Positions 1 through 6,528 of a stretch of 12,974 nt of DNA are shown here, piece after piece. Source of the stretch: an uncultured Armatimonadota bacterium (GTDB lineage: Bacteria > Armatimonadota > Fimbriimonadia > Fimbriimonadales > Fimbriimonadaceae); the NCBI GenBank assembly GCA_946478935.1, contig CAMLEL010000027.1, positions 1 through 12,974 on the forward strand, in the 5' to 3' direction. The translations under genes were made by a program, and so were the position numbers. The notes under the pieces were generated by a model. That model was given only the letters and a program-made list of their open reading frames with translations. It searched no databases and was not told the DNA's origin. Each line of letters starts with the position of its first letter. The stretch's first letter is position 1.

Positions 1-367
1 CATGGTGCTGCAAGATGGTGCCACCGGCTCCAATGTCGACTTGGATTCGAATTGTAAACCCGGCCTTGCCAGCGACCTTTGTCTGTTTGGCTGAGAGCAC
101 CTTCATATCGGATTGCCTCGCCATTGTCGCCGCAGTTTCTCTGCCGATGCTTGTGGCTGTGTGCTTCCCGGCATTGTGGATAGAGATAATGACCGACGGT
201 GCGTAGGATCCCGATTGGGGCCCGAAGAAAGCGATGCGACCGGTAGTTGACGGATCGCGCTTGAACGTTGCCGGAGGGCGATAAGTCAGCACACCGGCAA
301 CATCCGCACTTTGTGCCATCACGGATGCACCCGCACATAGCAAGAGAAGCCCCAATCCAACTCGCAT
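1..367 (-). CDS. Exported protein of unknown function, N-terminal part (runs off the window)
   Basis: An uninterrupted minus-strand frame starts at the ATG at 367 and stays open to base 1, giving about 122 residues; the C-terminus lies outside the window. The N-terminus (MRVGLGLLLLCAGASVMAQS) is a good Sec signal peptide, with a probable cut after the AQ or AQS stretch. The mature part begins with a 'YRPPATFKRDPSTTGRIAFFGP' type segment, then alternating hydrophobic strands (PSVIISIHN, GKAGFTIRIQV). This loosely resembles small exported PsbP/DcrB-like domains, but that is only a visual impression. The start lies 11 nt after the folE2 stop, so it is probably cotranscribed with folE2. No Shine-Dalgarno sequence is visible in front of the ATG, so translation may depend on coupling. 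I do not recognise a specific family. Confidence 0.72.
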   Translation of the reverse strand, partial: MRVGLGLLLLCAGASVMAQSADVAGVLTYRPPATFKRDPSTTGRIAFFGPQSGSYAPSVIISIHNAGKHTATSIGRETAATMARQSDMKVLSAKQTKVAGKAGFTIRIQVDIGAGGTILQHH

Positions 368-378
368 GAAGGAGGAGT

Positions 379-1173
379 TTACTTTTCCCGGCTCAGAAAA
401 GCGTAAGCGTTGTGATCGTGGATGGATTCGTGATTCTCAACCTCGATCTCATAGGACTTCACACGGTCATCACGATCCAGAGCCAAGGCTACTTCCCGGA
501 CCATGTCTTCCACAAATCGCGGATTGTCATAAGCCTGCTCGGTTACGAACTTTTCGTCGGGCCGTTTGAGAACCGGATATAGGGGTGCCGAGCCGCAAGC
601 TTCAATCATATCGATCACGTCTTCCAGCCAGAGAGTTCCGCCATTCGGTTTGATCCGAACGCTTACGTAACCACGCTGATTGTGGGCGCCGTAGGAACTG
701 ATCTCTTTGCTGCAGGGACAGAGCGTGGTCACGGGGACCGTCAAGAGCAACTCAAAGCAGTCGCGGAGGCCTCCCCAAGCGGAGAATCCGCAATCGTAGG
801 CCATCATCCCTTTCTTCCCGGTAACCGGAGCTGCCTTTTCACGAAACAGCTTGAAAGACACTTCCAGGTGGGCGGTATCGGCGTTCAGCCGCTCTCTGAG
901 TTTCGCCAAGACATCCGGAATCGTTGCCACACTCATGTCGTGGTTGTGCTCGCCAAGCACCTCCAGAAATCGGCTCATGTGAGTTCCCTTGTACTCGCGT
1001 GGCAAGTCCACCGTGAGCGTGAAGACACCGTGAGTGTATTGGGTCCCTCCATCGCGCTCCCGGACGACCATGGGATATTTCACATTCCGAACACCAACAC
1101 GATCGATGGCGATATTGCGCTCATCTTGGGTGCTCTGAATGTCGACGAGGGGAGTTCCGGTGGTTTTGTTCAT
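379..1173 (-). CDS. folE2: GTP cyclohydrolase IB (FolE2 / type I GTP cyclohydrolase, COG1469 family)
   Basis: This enzyme converts GTP to 7,8-dihydroneopterin triphosphate, the first step towards tetrahydrofolate and, in many bacteria, queuosine. The 264 residues match the usual family length. Hallmarks seen: an N-terminal DIQSTQDERNIAIDRVGV block (11-28), THMSRFLEVL (64-73), the metal and active-site block TTLCPCSKEISSYGAHNQRG (149-168, with Cys152, Cys154 and His164), and the C-terminal EKFVTEQAYDNPRFVEDMVRE and ENHESIHDHNAYA blocks. The LCPCSKEIS...GAHNQR signature is specific to FolE2 and is absent from canonical FolE. Unlike FolE, FolE2 can work with metals other than zinc. The ATG at 1173 precedes the conserved N-terminal block with no plausible alternative. 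No clear Shine-Dalgarno sequence is visible. The gene heads a short minus-strand unit with the exported protein downstream. Confidence 0.96.
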   Translation of the reverse strand: MNKTTGTPLVDIQSTQDERNIAIDRVGVRNVKYPMVVRERDGGTQYTHGVFTLTVDLPREYKGTHMSRFLEVLGEHNHDMSVATIPDVLAKLRERLNADTAHLEVSFKLFREKAAPVTGKKGMMAYDCGFSAWGGLRDCFELLLTVPVTTLCPCSKEISSYGAHNQRGYVSVRIKPNGGTLWLEDVIDMIEACGSAPLYPVLKRPDEKFVTEQAYDNPRFVEDMVREVALALDRDDRVKSYEIEVENHESIHDHNAYAFLSREK

Positions 1174-1309
1174 GCTGATTCTATTTGGATCGTGTTTTGG
1201 GTTCTATTCCCCAAAGCACGCGCTCGGAAACGACTTCTATACGTCATTCTGACTCAGGGGCCCGAAGTGGCCACACAAATCACGTAACGCATATAATCGC
1301 AATGAGTTC
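1174..1309. promoter_or_regulatory. Divergent intergenic region between folE2 and the caspase-like gene
   Basis: This 136-nt gap is the only spacer between folE2 (minus) and the plus-strand gene at 1310, so it should carry both promoters. A perfect TATAAT lies on the plus strand at 1292-1297, but no convincing -35 hexamer is visible 16-18 nt upstream. The same AT-rich core reads TTATAT on the minus strand and could serve folE2. In that case the folE2 leader would be about 110 nt. I see no riboswitch-like architecture or clear operator in that leader; a 9-nt palindrome, CTGACTCAG, is present around 1250-1258. Confidence 0.4.
1292..1297 (+). promoter_or_regulatory. Consensus -10 box (TATAAT) for the caspase-like gene
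   Basis: A perfect TATAAT lies 12 nt before the ATG at 1310. A start site about 7 nt downstream would give a leaderless or very short leader transcript, or a leader of about 14 nt if translation starts at the in-frame ATG at 1319. No matching -35 is visible, which lowers confidence. Confidence 0.35.
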
Positions 1310-1798
1310 ATGTCGGGGATGTTGATCGTTAGGGGGGATGAGGCTCGGGTCCCATTTTCCAACTTTGCATTCGGCTTTACGCTTGGCCAGCGTCCGGGCC
1401 GACTATTGGTCCAGCCAACAGCACAGGAACTCAGACAAGCGCTCTTGGAAGCTGATTCTTTCTTCTTCTACGGCCATGGCGACAAAGCCGGTGCATTGCA
1501 CCTTGGCAAGGGCGAGTTCTTTCGGCAGTCGGATTTGGACTGGGTAATCGCTGAGCGAGAGCGAATGGGCAAGCCGAAGCTCGAGTTCGCTGAAGTCCGG
1601 GCTTGCTATAGCGCAGCAAAAGCCGATTATGTGAATCGATGGCTCAAGGCAGCGAACGAAGTCCATTGCTTCCCAAACGTCACCGCTTCGCCAATGCCCT
1701 TGTTCATTCACCCGATGCACACATACCGCGAGCCAATCAAAAACGATCCCGGATCGAAGGGTTTTTGGTCCCGTCTCAAGCGTGGACCCAAGCGTTAA
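1310..1798 (+). CDS. Small caspase/CHAT-like putative cysteine protease, stand-alone domain
   Basis: The protein has 162 residues and no signal peptide or membrane segment. Two motifs suggest a caspase-fold (clan CD, CHAT-like) protease: a hydrophobic strand ending in His-Gly (SFFFYGHGD, His56) and, 43 residues later, a strand ending in a cysteine (LEFAEVRACYSA, Cys99). Between them lie a GALHLGKG turn and a SDLDWVI helix, as in CHAT domains where a 'GHG...L.L...DL' segment precedes the 'AC.S' nucleophile loop. A helical TAQELRQALLEAD segment comes just before the histidine. The C-terminus is basic (SRLKRGPKR). The domain is shorter than most CHAT domains and no sensor or effector domain is fused. 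It lies alone on the plus strand between two minus-strand operons. The start at 1310 is only 12 nt after a TATAAT; an ATG at 1319 in the same frame is an alternative. The function is inferred from motifs only. Confidence 0.65.
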   Translation: MSGMLIVRGDEARVPFSNFAFGFTLGQRPGRLLVQPTAQELRQALLEADSFFFYGHGDKAGALHLGKGEFFRQSDLDWVIAERERMGKPKLEFAEVRACYSAAKADYVNRWLKAANEVHCFPNVTASPMPLFIHPMHTYREPIKNDPGSKGFWSRLKRGPKR

Positions 1799-2955
1799 TC
1801 GAAGGCGTCTTCGATGACTTCGAGCGTGTGCTGAACGCGGATGGATGATCCACGCTCTTTGGCTGCCTGACCTATCCAGGACTGGCAACCAGGGTTGCCC
1901 ATCACCACGCAATCGGCGCCTGAATCTTCAATGTTTTTCCACTTGCGCTCAAGAAGTTCGCGCGCCATTTTGGGTTGCAAAACGTTATAAATCCCAGCGC
2001 TGCCACAGCACATGTCGCTCTCCTGAATCTCCACTAGATTCAATCCTGGGACAGCATTTAGCAAGTCTCGCGGCGCAGACCTTATGCCCTGGCCATGGGC
2101 CAAGTGGCAGGCGTCGTGATAAGCCACGCGTTGCGCGCTCTTTTCGGGCAGACGTCTCAGAACGCCGGGCAATCCTTCCTGAACGAGGAATTCAGAAATG
2201 TCAAAAACATTCGCACGATCCGAGTCCTTCAGCCAACTGCCACAGCCAGCGGAGTTGACGACGATGGGCAGTTCAGCTGGCAGCTGCTCGAACAGTCGGT
2301 CCCGCATCTCGATCGCTTCTCTGCGATAGCTGTTGTGGGCATGTAATGCTCCACAGCACCCCTGATTACCCTGCCAGACTTCGAGTCCGACTCGCCGTAG
2401 CAGCCGAACAGTAGCTTCGTTGACACCGGGATAGAGCACGCGCATTGCGCAACCTTCCAGCATGGCCACCTTCCCTCGGACAGGAGGCAATTGGGTTTCA
2501 TCCAAGGGCCGGCGCGGGATGCTCATCGGCACGACCGGTCGGTCGGCTTCGGGCACTTCTCCGCTCAGAAGCCGACTCAAAAGTCGGGGGATCCGCTTGC
2601 CCGGAAGCAACCGACCCAAACTCAGTTGCAGCCGAAGCTGCCCCGGCTTGGTGATGCCGCTGAGAAACACCTTCTTCGGTACGGACTTGGATGTCCGCTC
2701 GCGAGCGATTTCCAGGATTTCGCCGTACTTGACGCCACTTGGGCAGGCGGTTGTGCACGCCAGGCAACCCAGACATTGGTCGACGTGCGGTCTTGCATCG
2801 TGCCACGCGATGTTCCCTTCCTCCGCGCTTCTAGCGAGGTAGATCCTTCCCCGAGGCGATTCGGTTTCTTCCCCGGTCAAGACAAACGTCGGGCATGCTT
2901 CCAGGCAGAATCCACACCGAATGCATTGTGTGGTCAGATCGGTGAGGTGGCTCAC
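1795..2955 (-). CDS. glcF: Glycolate oxidase iron-sulfur subunit GlcF
   Basis: GlcF is the iron-sulfur subunit of the glycolate oxidase (dehydrogenase) complex. It carries electrons from the GlcD flavin towards the respiratory chain as glycolate is oxidised to glyoxylate. The 386 residues are close to E. coli GlcF. Two 4Fe-4S motifs are intact: CIRCGFCLEACP (Cys11, 14, 17, 21) and CLGCLACTTACP (Cys61, 64, 67, 71). The following ESPRGRIYL is characteristic. Two cysteine-rich CCG domains follow: GNQGCCGALH (CCG at 200-202) with NSAGCGS downstream, and YHDACHLAHGQG leading to DMCCGSAGIYN (CCG at 316-318). Translation starts at a GTG at 2955 that overlaps the glcE stop as GTGA. The stop at 1795-1797 shares bases with the stop of the convergent plus-strand gene. 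It is the last gene of the add-glcDEF operon. Confidence 0.95.
   Translation of the reverse strand: MSHLTDLTTQCIRCGFCLEACPTFVLTGEETESPRGRIYLARSAEEGNIAWHDARPHVDQCLGCLACTTACPSGVKYGEILEIARERTSKSVPKKVFLSGITKPGQLRLQLSLGRLLPGKRIPRLLSRLLSGEVPEADRPVVPMSIPRRPLDETQLPPVRGKVAMLEGCAMRVLYPGVNEATVRLLRRVGLEVWQGNQGCCGALHAHNSYRREAIEMRDRLFEQLPAELPIVVNSAGCGSWLKDSDRANVFDISEFLVQEGLPGVLRRLPEKSAQRVAYHDACHLAHGQGIRSAPRDLLNAVPGLNLVEIQESDMCCGSAGIYNVLQPKMARELLERKWKNIEDSGADCVVMGNPGCQSWIGQAAKERGSSIRVQHTLEVIEDAFD
1798..1815. other. Short perfect hairpin at the convergent gene junction
   Basis: ATCGAAG (1798-1804), a 4-nt loop GCGT, then CTTCGAT (1809-1815) form a perfect 7-bp stem. It lies in the last codons of glcF and directly after the stop of the plus-strand gene. 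No U-tract follows on either strand, so this is at best a weak terminator and may be a coincidence of coding sequence. Confidence 0.25.
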
Positions 2956-3572
2956 ATGAATCCCCAGATTCCCGGATTGAGCTTGCCACTTGGGTCGAAA
3001 ACATGCTTGGCGCGTTTCATAAACCGAGCGGTTGTTTCAGTGATGGGTCTCATCTCTTGCGATGCCTGTGCGGCGATCGGCTCCCCCGGCGACGTTCGAA
3101 GGATCAGTTCTACGCAGATTGCCAGCGAACTGCGCGTACCCGCCATGAATTTGTGAACGTCATACCCGGCAACGTTTTTCACCGCCGAACTGCCCGACTT
3201 CGCGATCGTACCGTCGGCCAGAACAAATGTCGCGCCCAAAACGATGTCGCGGATCGTTCCTGCAATACGATCATCCATATACAAGCTTCCGATCGACCTC
3301 GCCGATTCGATGGCGGGCAGTGACTGGTTCGCGGCCGAAAGAACCTGCTGCAGATCCGCAAGTCCCGCCCCTGCGCGGACGGCAACCACTTGATCAGCGG
3401 GTTGAAAATCAATGATGCCGGTCAACTTCTCCAAGCTAAACGTCGTCCCCGCAGTTTCGGCCAGTTCTTGGTCATCCATTAACCACAGATGCTGAGAATG
3501 CCTAATCAGATTTTGCACTTCTTCGATCGATTTGGGTCGGAGCAGCTCGCTCACCAAGCCACACCCCGCCAT
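2952..3572 (-). CDS. glcE: Glycolate oxidase FAD-binding subunit GlcE, miniature form
   Basis: This is the second FAD-type subunit of glycolate oxidase, placed in its usual position between glcD and glcF. The family-defining segment is present: GTIRDIVLGATFVLADG (105-121) followed by AVKNVAGYDVHKFMAG (130-145). The C-terminal VFDPSGKLNPG (191-201) is also typical. At 206 residues it is much shorter than E. coli GlcE (about 350). The missing part is most of the cap domain between the FAD domain and the C-terminal helix. The usual glycine-rich loop before 'G.vRD' is also reduced (SIGSLYMDDRIAG), and the N-terminal nucleotide loop (LWLMDDQELAET) lacks the common GGGT pattern. The frame is clean, so this looks like a compacted protein rather than a frameshift. 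It overlaps glcD by 22 nt and glcF by 4 nt. Whether it still binds FAD is open. Confidence 0.88.
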   Translation of the reverse strand: MAGCGLVSELLRPKSIEEVQNLIRHSQHLWLMDDQELAETAGTTFSLEKLTGIIDFQPADQVVAVRAGAGLADLQQVLSAANQSLPAIESARSIGSLYMDDRIAGTIRDIVLGATFVLADGTIAKSGSSAVKNVAGYDVHKFMAGTRSSLAICVELILRTSPGEPIAAQASQEMRPITETTARFMKRAKHVFDPSGKLNPGIWGFM

Positions 3573-4996
3573 CGTTTCTTATGCTCGACGCAACTCTTTT
3601 GATTCGGAAGCACCTTACAGGGATTGCAGAGGTCGCCATCGTTAAAGATCTGCTTTGCCATTCCCTGAAGCCTCAGATCGTCGGGAGAAAACATGAGCGG
3701 CAGCAGGTCCTGCTTCTCAACGCCCACTCCATGTTCGCCGGTTACGCTCCCGCCAAGTTCGACGCACCGACGGATGATTTCCTCTCCGGCCTCCACAACG
3801 GCTTCCACCTGCTTCGGATCCCGATCATCAAAGTAGAAACAGGGATGAAGGTTGCCATCACCGGCATGAAACAGGTTCGCCACATTCACCGAGTGCTTCG
3901 CTGCGACAGCGTATACGAACTCGAGCATTTCGGGAAGCTTGGAACGTGGGATCACCCCATCGTGGGTAACGATTGACGGAGCAAGCCTGCCCATCGCGCC
4001 GACTCCTTTCTTTCTGGCGTGCCATAGCTTCTGGCGTTCGGCTTCGTCTCTGGCCCGGGTGATTTCCATTGCATGATTGCCCTCTGCGATCTTCGACACG
4101 GCTTCGATTTCCCGTTGCACGATCACCTCGGCGGCGCCAGCATCCAAAGAACTGTCGCATTCCACTAATAGCAGTGCTGCCGTGCCAACGGGATAGCTCA
4201 ATCCAAATGCTGCACTAAGCGCCGACAGGATGCCGTGGTCCATCAGTTCCAAGGCGGCAGGAACGATGCCTGCTGCAATGATGTCCGCAACGGTTTGTGT
4301 GGCATCGCGAACCGATCCAAAAGCAATCAGGGCCGTCTCGACGGACGTTGGAAGTGGCGTAAGCTTCACCCACGCTTCCGTCACGACTCCAAGCGTCCCT
4401 TCTGAGCCGACAATCAACGAAACAAAGTCGAACCCGGGATCATTACCCATGGGCCCGCCAAACTCCAATATCTCGCCAGTCGGATCCACAAGAGTCACGC
4501 CCAATATGTGCTGGGCGGTAACCCCGTACTTGAGCGTGTGCGGACCACCGGCGTTTTCGGCGATGTTTCCGCCCAAAGTGGAAACCGCCTGGGACGAAGG
4601 ATCGGGCGCAAAGTGCAGGCCCTCTTCTTTCACTGCGTCGCTCAATCGCTTGTTGGCGATTCCGGACTCGGCTTTGAGTCGCCTGTTCGGCACATCAATT
4701 TCTAGAATTCGGTTCAGGCGCTTCGTCGAGATCACGACGCCGCCCAACGCCGGCAATGCTCCTCCACTGAGCCCAGTTCCCGCTCCTCGACCGGTAAAAG
4801 GCACGCTCTCACTGTTGCACCACCGTACGACGCTTGCGACCTCTTTAGTCGATTCTGGCAGCACAATCGCCATGGGTTTGGAGCGATCGACGGTATAGGC
4901 ATCGCAGTCGTACGCTCGCTGCGCAGCAGGACCGGCCAAGACTTGTTCCTGAGACAGGAGGGACTCCAGCTCTCGAACAAGGCTGGATTCCGTCAT
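3551..4996 (-). CDS. glcD: Glycolate oxidase catalytic FAD subunit GlcD
   Basis: GlcD is the FAD-linked catalytic subunit that oxidises glycolate (or a similar 2-hydroxy acid) to glyoxylate. It belongs to the VAO/PCMH flavoprotein superfamily. With the start used here it has 481 residues, near E. coli GlcD (499). Seen: the FAD-binding GRGAGTGLSGGA (69-80), STLGGNIAENAGG (139-151), LIVGSEGTLGVVTE (194-207), then the FAD-oxidase C domain with NLFHAGDGNLHP (374-385) and GGSVTGEHGVGVEK (415-428). The C-terminal NPCKVLP replaces the more usual NPGK. The open frame extends 27 codons further upstream, but the ATG at 4996 overlaps the add stop as ATGA and places the protein's N-terminus where homologues begin. 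D-lactate dehydrogenase activity is an alternative, but glcE and glcF next to it favour glycolate oxidase. Confidence 0.95.
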   Translation of the reverse strand: MTESSLVRELESLLSQEQVLAGPAAQRAYDCDAYTVDRSKPMAIVLPESTKEVASVVRWCNSESVPFTGRGAGTGLSGGALPALGGVVISTKRLNRILEIDVPNRRLKAESGIANKRLSDAVKEEGLHFAPDPSSQAVSTLGGNIAENAGGPHTLKYGVTAQHILGVTLVDPTGEILEFGGPMGNDPGFDFVSLIVGSEGTLGVVTEAWVKLTPLPTSVETALIAFGSVRDATQTVADIIAAGIVPAALELMDHGILSALSAAFGLSYPVGTAALLLVECDSSLDAGAAEVIVQREIEAVSKIAEGNHAMEITRARDEAERQKLWHARKKGVGAMGRLAPSIVTHDGVIPRSKLPEMLEFVYAVAAKHSVNVANLFHAGDGNLHPCFYFDDRDPKQVEAVVEAGEEIIRRCVELGGSVTGEHGVGVEKQDLLPLMFSPDDLRLQGMAKQIFNDGDLCNPCKVLPNQKSCVEHKKRWRGVAW

Positions 4997-5988
4997 CCAA
5001 TTGCCTCGATCAGGGCAGACTTTTCGGCATCCGGTAGAAAACTTGCCTGGGCGGCCCGGCGGGATAGGCCACGGCAATCTTCCATGTTGAGCCCAAATGT
5101 CTCACACGCGAGTTCGTATTCCTTTGTCAATGTCGTGTTGAACATCGGAGGGTCATCTGAGTTCAGGGTGACATAAAGTCCCTCGTCGATCAATCTCTTG
5201 AATGGATGAGCAGCCCAATCTTCAAACACTCCCAGACAAACATTACTTGAAGGACAAACCTCGAGAGGAGTCTGCCGACGTTTGAGCTCATTCACAATCT
5301 CAGGGTCTTCCAAACATCGAACACCGTGCCCGATGCGAACTGCGTTGGCATAGATGAGCGAATCCCAGATGACTTCCGGGCCGCAGGTTTCACCTGCATG
5401 CGCCACAATCGGAACGCCTGAATCGATCGCTCGGGAAAATGCCGACTGATACGCTTCCGTTCCCCTCCATTCCTCGCCTGCTATCCCAAGTGCGCAAACA
5501 CCGTCATTGTGGTTGCCAATCGCCCAATCTGCGACCGTCATCGCACGCTCGGGAGTCATCCCGCGAACGATGTCGAGGATTAAAGACATCGAGATGCCCA
5601 GTTCATCGCTGCCATATCGCATAGCGCTTCTCAACGCTCGCATTTGATCTTCGAATGGAATGCCGACGTGTTCTTCGATGGTGGCAGCAGTAAAGGTCAC
5701 TTCAGTGTGGAGGATGTTTTGTTCAGCCTGACCCTCCAAGAATTCACGCGCCACCAGTTCCAGGTCTTCAGGCGATCGCAAGCACTTCGAAATTGCAACG
5801 TAAACCTCTACAAAGTGCGGAAAGTCGCGAAAACGGTACCAGTCGCGAAGGCCCTCAATTGAATCGGCGGGCAGAGCGATCGAATGTCGCCGGGCAAGCT
5901 TTAGAAGCGATTCGGGGCGGATCGAACCTTCCAAATGGACATGGAGCTCGACCTTGGGAAGCTTTTTGAGCTCGTCAGAAGTGGGCAT
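4993..5988 (-). CDS. add: Adenosine deaminase family metal-dependent hydrolase
   Basis: The predicted reaction is hydrolytic deamination of a purine nucleoside, most likely adenosine to inosine. All key residues of the ADA-type amidohydrolase barrel are present: the metal ligands His16 and His18 in ELHVHLEG, His197 with catalytic Glu200 in VAHAGE, His221 in RIGHG, LEVCPSSN (242-249), and LNSDDP (275-280) with metal-binding Asp278. The AGEE segment (170-173) is closer to adenosine deaminases than to adenine deaminases, where a 'DSSE'-type pattern is common. A relative acting on 6-aminodeoxyfutalosine (menaquinone route) cannot be excluded. I chose the ATG at 5988, which puts the HVH motif at residues 16-18 as in E. 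coli Add and gives 331 residues. In-frame ATGs at 6021 and 6054 are alternatives without better ribosome-binding sites. The gene heads the operon with glcDEF and overlaps glcD by 4 nt. Confidence 0.9.
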   Translation of the reverse strand: MPTSDELKKLPKVELHVHLEGSIRPESLLKLARRHSIALPADSIEGLRDWYRFRDFPHFVEVYVAISKCLRSPEDLELVAREFLEGQAEQNILHTEVTFTAATIEEHVGIPFEDQMRALRSAMRYGSDELGISMSLILDIVRGMTPERAMTVADWAIGNHNDGVCALGIAGEEWRGTEAYQSAFSRAIDSGVPIVAHAGETCGPEVIWDSLIYANAVRIGHGVRCLEDPEIVNELKRRQTPLEVCPSSNVCLGVFEDWAAHPFKRLIDEGLYVTLNSDDPPMFNTTLTKEYELACETFGLNMEDCRGLSRRAAQASFLPDAEKSALIEAIG

Positions 5989-6062
5989 GGATATTCTAAC
6001 GTTACCCACCGGCACTTCCATTCTCGTCTGCCCAAGTAAGCTATGCGAGAACATTTACTTGC

Positions 6063-6068
6063 GAGGAG
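6063..6068 (+). promoter_or_regulatory. Shine-Dalgarno sequence of the osmC-family gene
   Basis: GAGGAG lies 6 nt before the ATG at 6075 and fixes this start. Confidence 0.75.
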
Positions 6069-6074
6069 AAAACC

Positions 6075-6488
6075 ATGCGAAAACATGCAACTGCCGTCTG
6101 GAAGGGCGGGCTAAAGGACGGCAACGGAAAGGTCACGACCCAAAGCGGAGCGATGAGCGATGTGCCTTACGACTTCAAAATGCGCTTTGAAGATGCTGCC
6201 GGCACCAACCCTGAGGAGTTGATCGCGGCTGCTCACGCCTCCTGCTTTTCAATGGCATTGGGAGCCCAACTCGGCGAACGGGGGATCAACCCGGAGAAGA
6301 TCGAAACCAAGGCCACGGTTACAATGGAAAATCTCGCGCTAACAACTTCCCACCTCGAAACGGTCGTGACGGCGCCAGGAGCCGACGCGGCGAAGGTTGA
6401 GGAAGCGTGGAACGCGGCCAAGGTTGGCTGCCCAATTTCCAAGGCGCTTAACGTGGAAATAACGCTTGCCGCCAAGTTGGAGGGCTGA
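6075..6488 (+). CDS. osmC: OsmC-family peroxiredoxin (organic hydroperoxide reductase)
   Basis: OsmC proteins are cytoplasmic thiol peroxidases that reduce organic hydroperoxides through two conserved cysteines. This 137-residue protein has the full family length. The peroxidatic cysteine sits in AAHASCFSMAL (Cys57) and the resolving cysteine in KVGCPISKAL (Cys119), the OsmC-type spacing. The N-terminus KHATAVWKGGLKDGNGKVTTQSG and the NPEELIAAAHA block are typical of OsmC rather than of Ohr or YhfA. It is a single-gene transcription unit on the plus strand, divergent from add and closed by a terminator hairpin 9 nt after its stop. Regulation is not visible in the short upstream region. Confidence 0.94.
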   Translation: MRKHATAVWKGGLKDGNGKVTTQSGAMSDVPYDFKMRFEDAAGTNPEELIAAAHASCFSMALGAQLGERGINPEKIETKATVTMENLALTTSHLETVVTAPGADAAKVEEAWNAAKVGCPISKALNVEITLAAKLEG

Positions 6489-6497
6489 AGAAGTTTT

Positions 6498-6528
6498 GGC
6501 CGCCGAGAACCGGCGGCCACCTTTATTT
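6498..6528 (+). terminator. Rho-independent terminator after the osmC-family gene
   Basis: GGCCGCCG (6498-6505), loop AGAAC, and CGGCGGCC (6511-6518) form a perfect 8-bp GC-rich stem. It is followed on the plus strand by ACCTTTATTT, a modest T-rich tail. On the minus strand the stem is followed by AAAAC, so it should act only in the plus direction. The tail ends inside the convergent lipoprotein frame. Confidence 0.65.

Noticed and set aside
366..569. Plus-strand frame of 67 codons starting beside an AAGGAGG-like sequence
   Set aside because: It is antisense to the end of folE2, has no protein-like composition (Arg, His and Pro rich), and the purine run is fortuitous: it lies in the short folE2-exported protein gap on the opposite strand.
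682..1287. Plus-strand frame of 201 codons opposite folE2
   Set aside because: It is a shadow of a conserved gene on the other strand, with no recognisable motif and no ribosome-binding site.
1174..1290. A riboswitch in the folE2 leader
   Set aside because: I could not identify a conserved THF or preQ1 aptamer pattern or an expression-platform hairpin in this short leader.
1310..1798. A complete anti-phage system built around the caspase-like gene
   Set aside because: No gasdermin, TPR-CHAT, nuclease, sensor NTPase, integrase or toxin-antitoxin partner is present; both flanks are housekeeping operons.
2491..3156. Plus-strand frame of 221 codons opposite glcF and glcE
   Set aside because: It spans two well-supported genes on the other strand and has no family motifs.
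2952..3572. glcE as a frameshifted pseudogene
   Set aside because: The C-terminal FDPSGKLNPG motif is in the same frame as the FAD segment and both ends overlap neighbouring genes neatly, so the short form looks like a clean compaction.
4230..4898. Plus-strand frame of 222 codons opposite glcD
   Set aside because: It is the reverse image of the conserved GlcD FAD domain and shows no signal of its own.
4997..5077. N-terminal extension of GlcD by 27 codons
   Set aside because: The extra stretch lies inside add, is unlike GlcD, and the ATGA overlap at 4993-4996 gives a natural coupled start.
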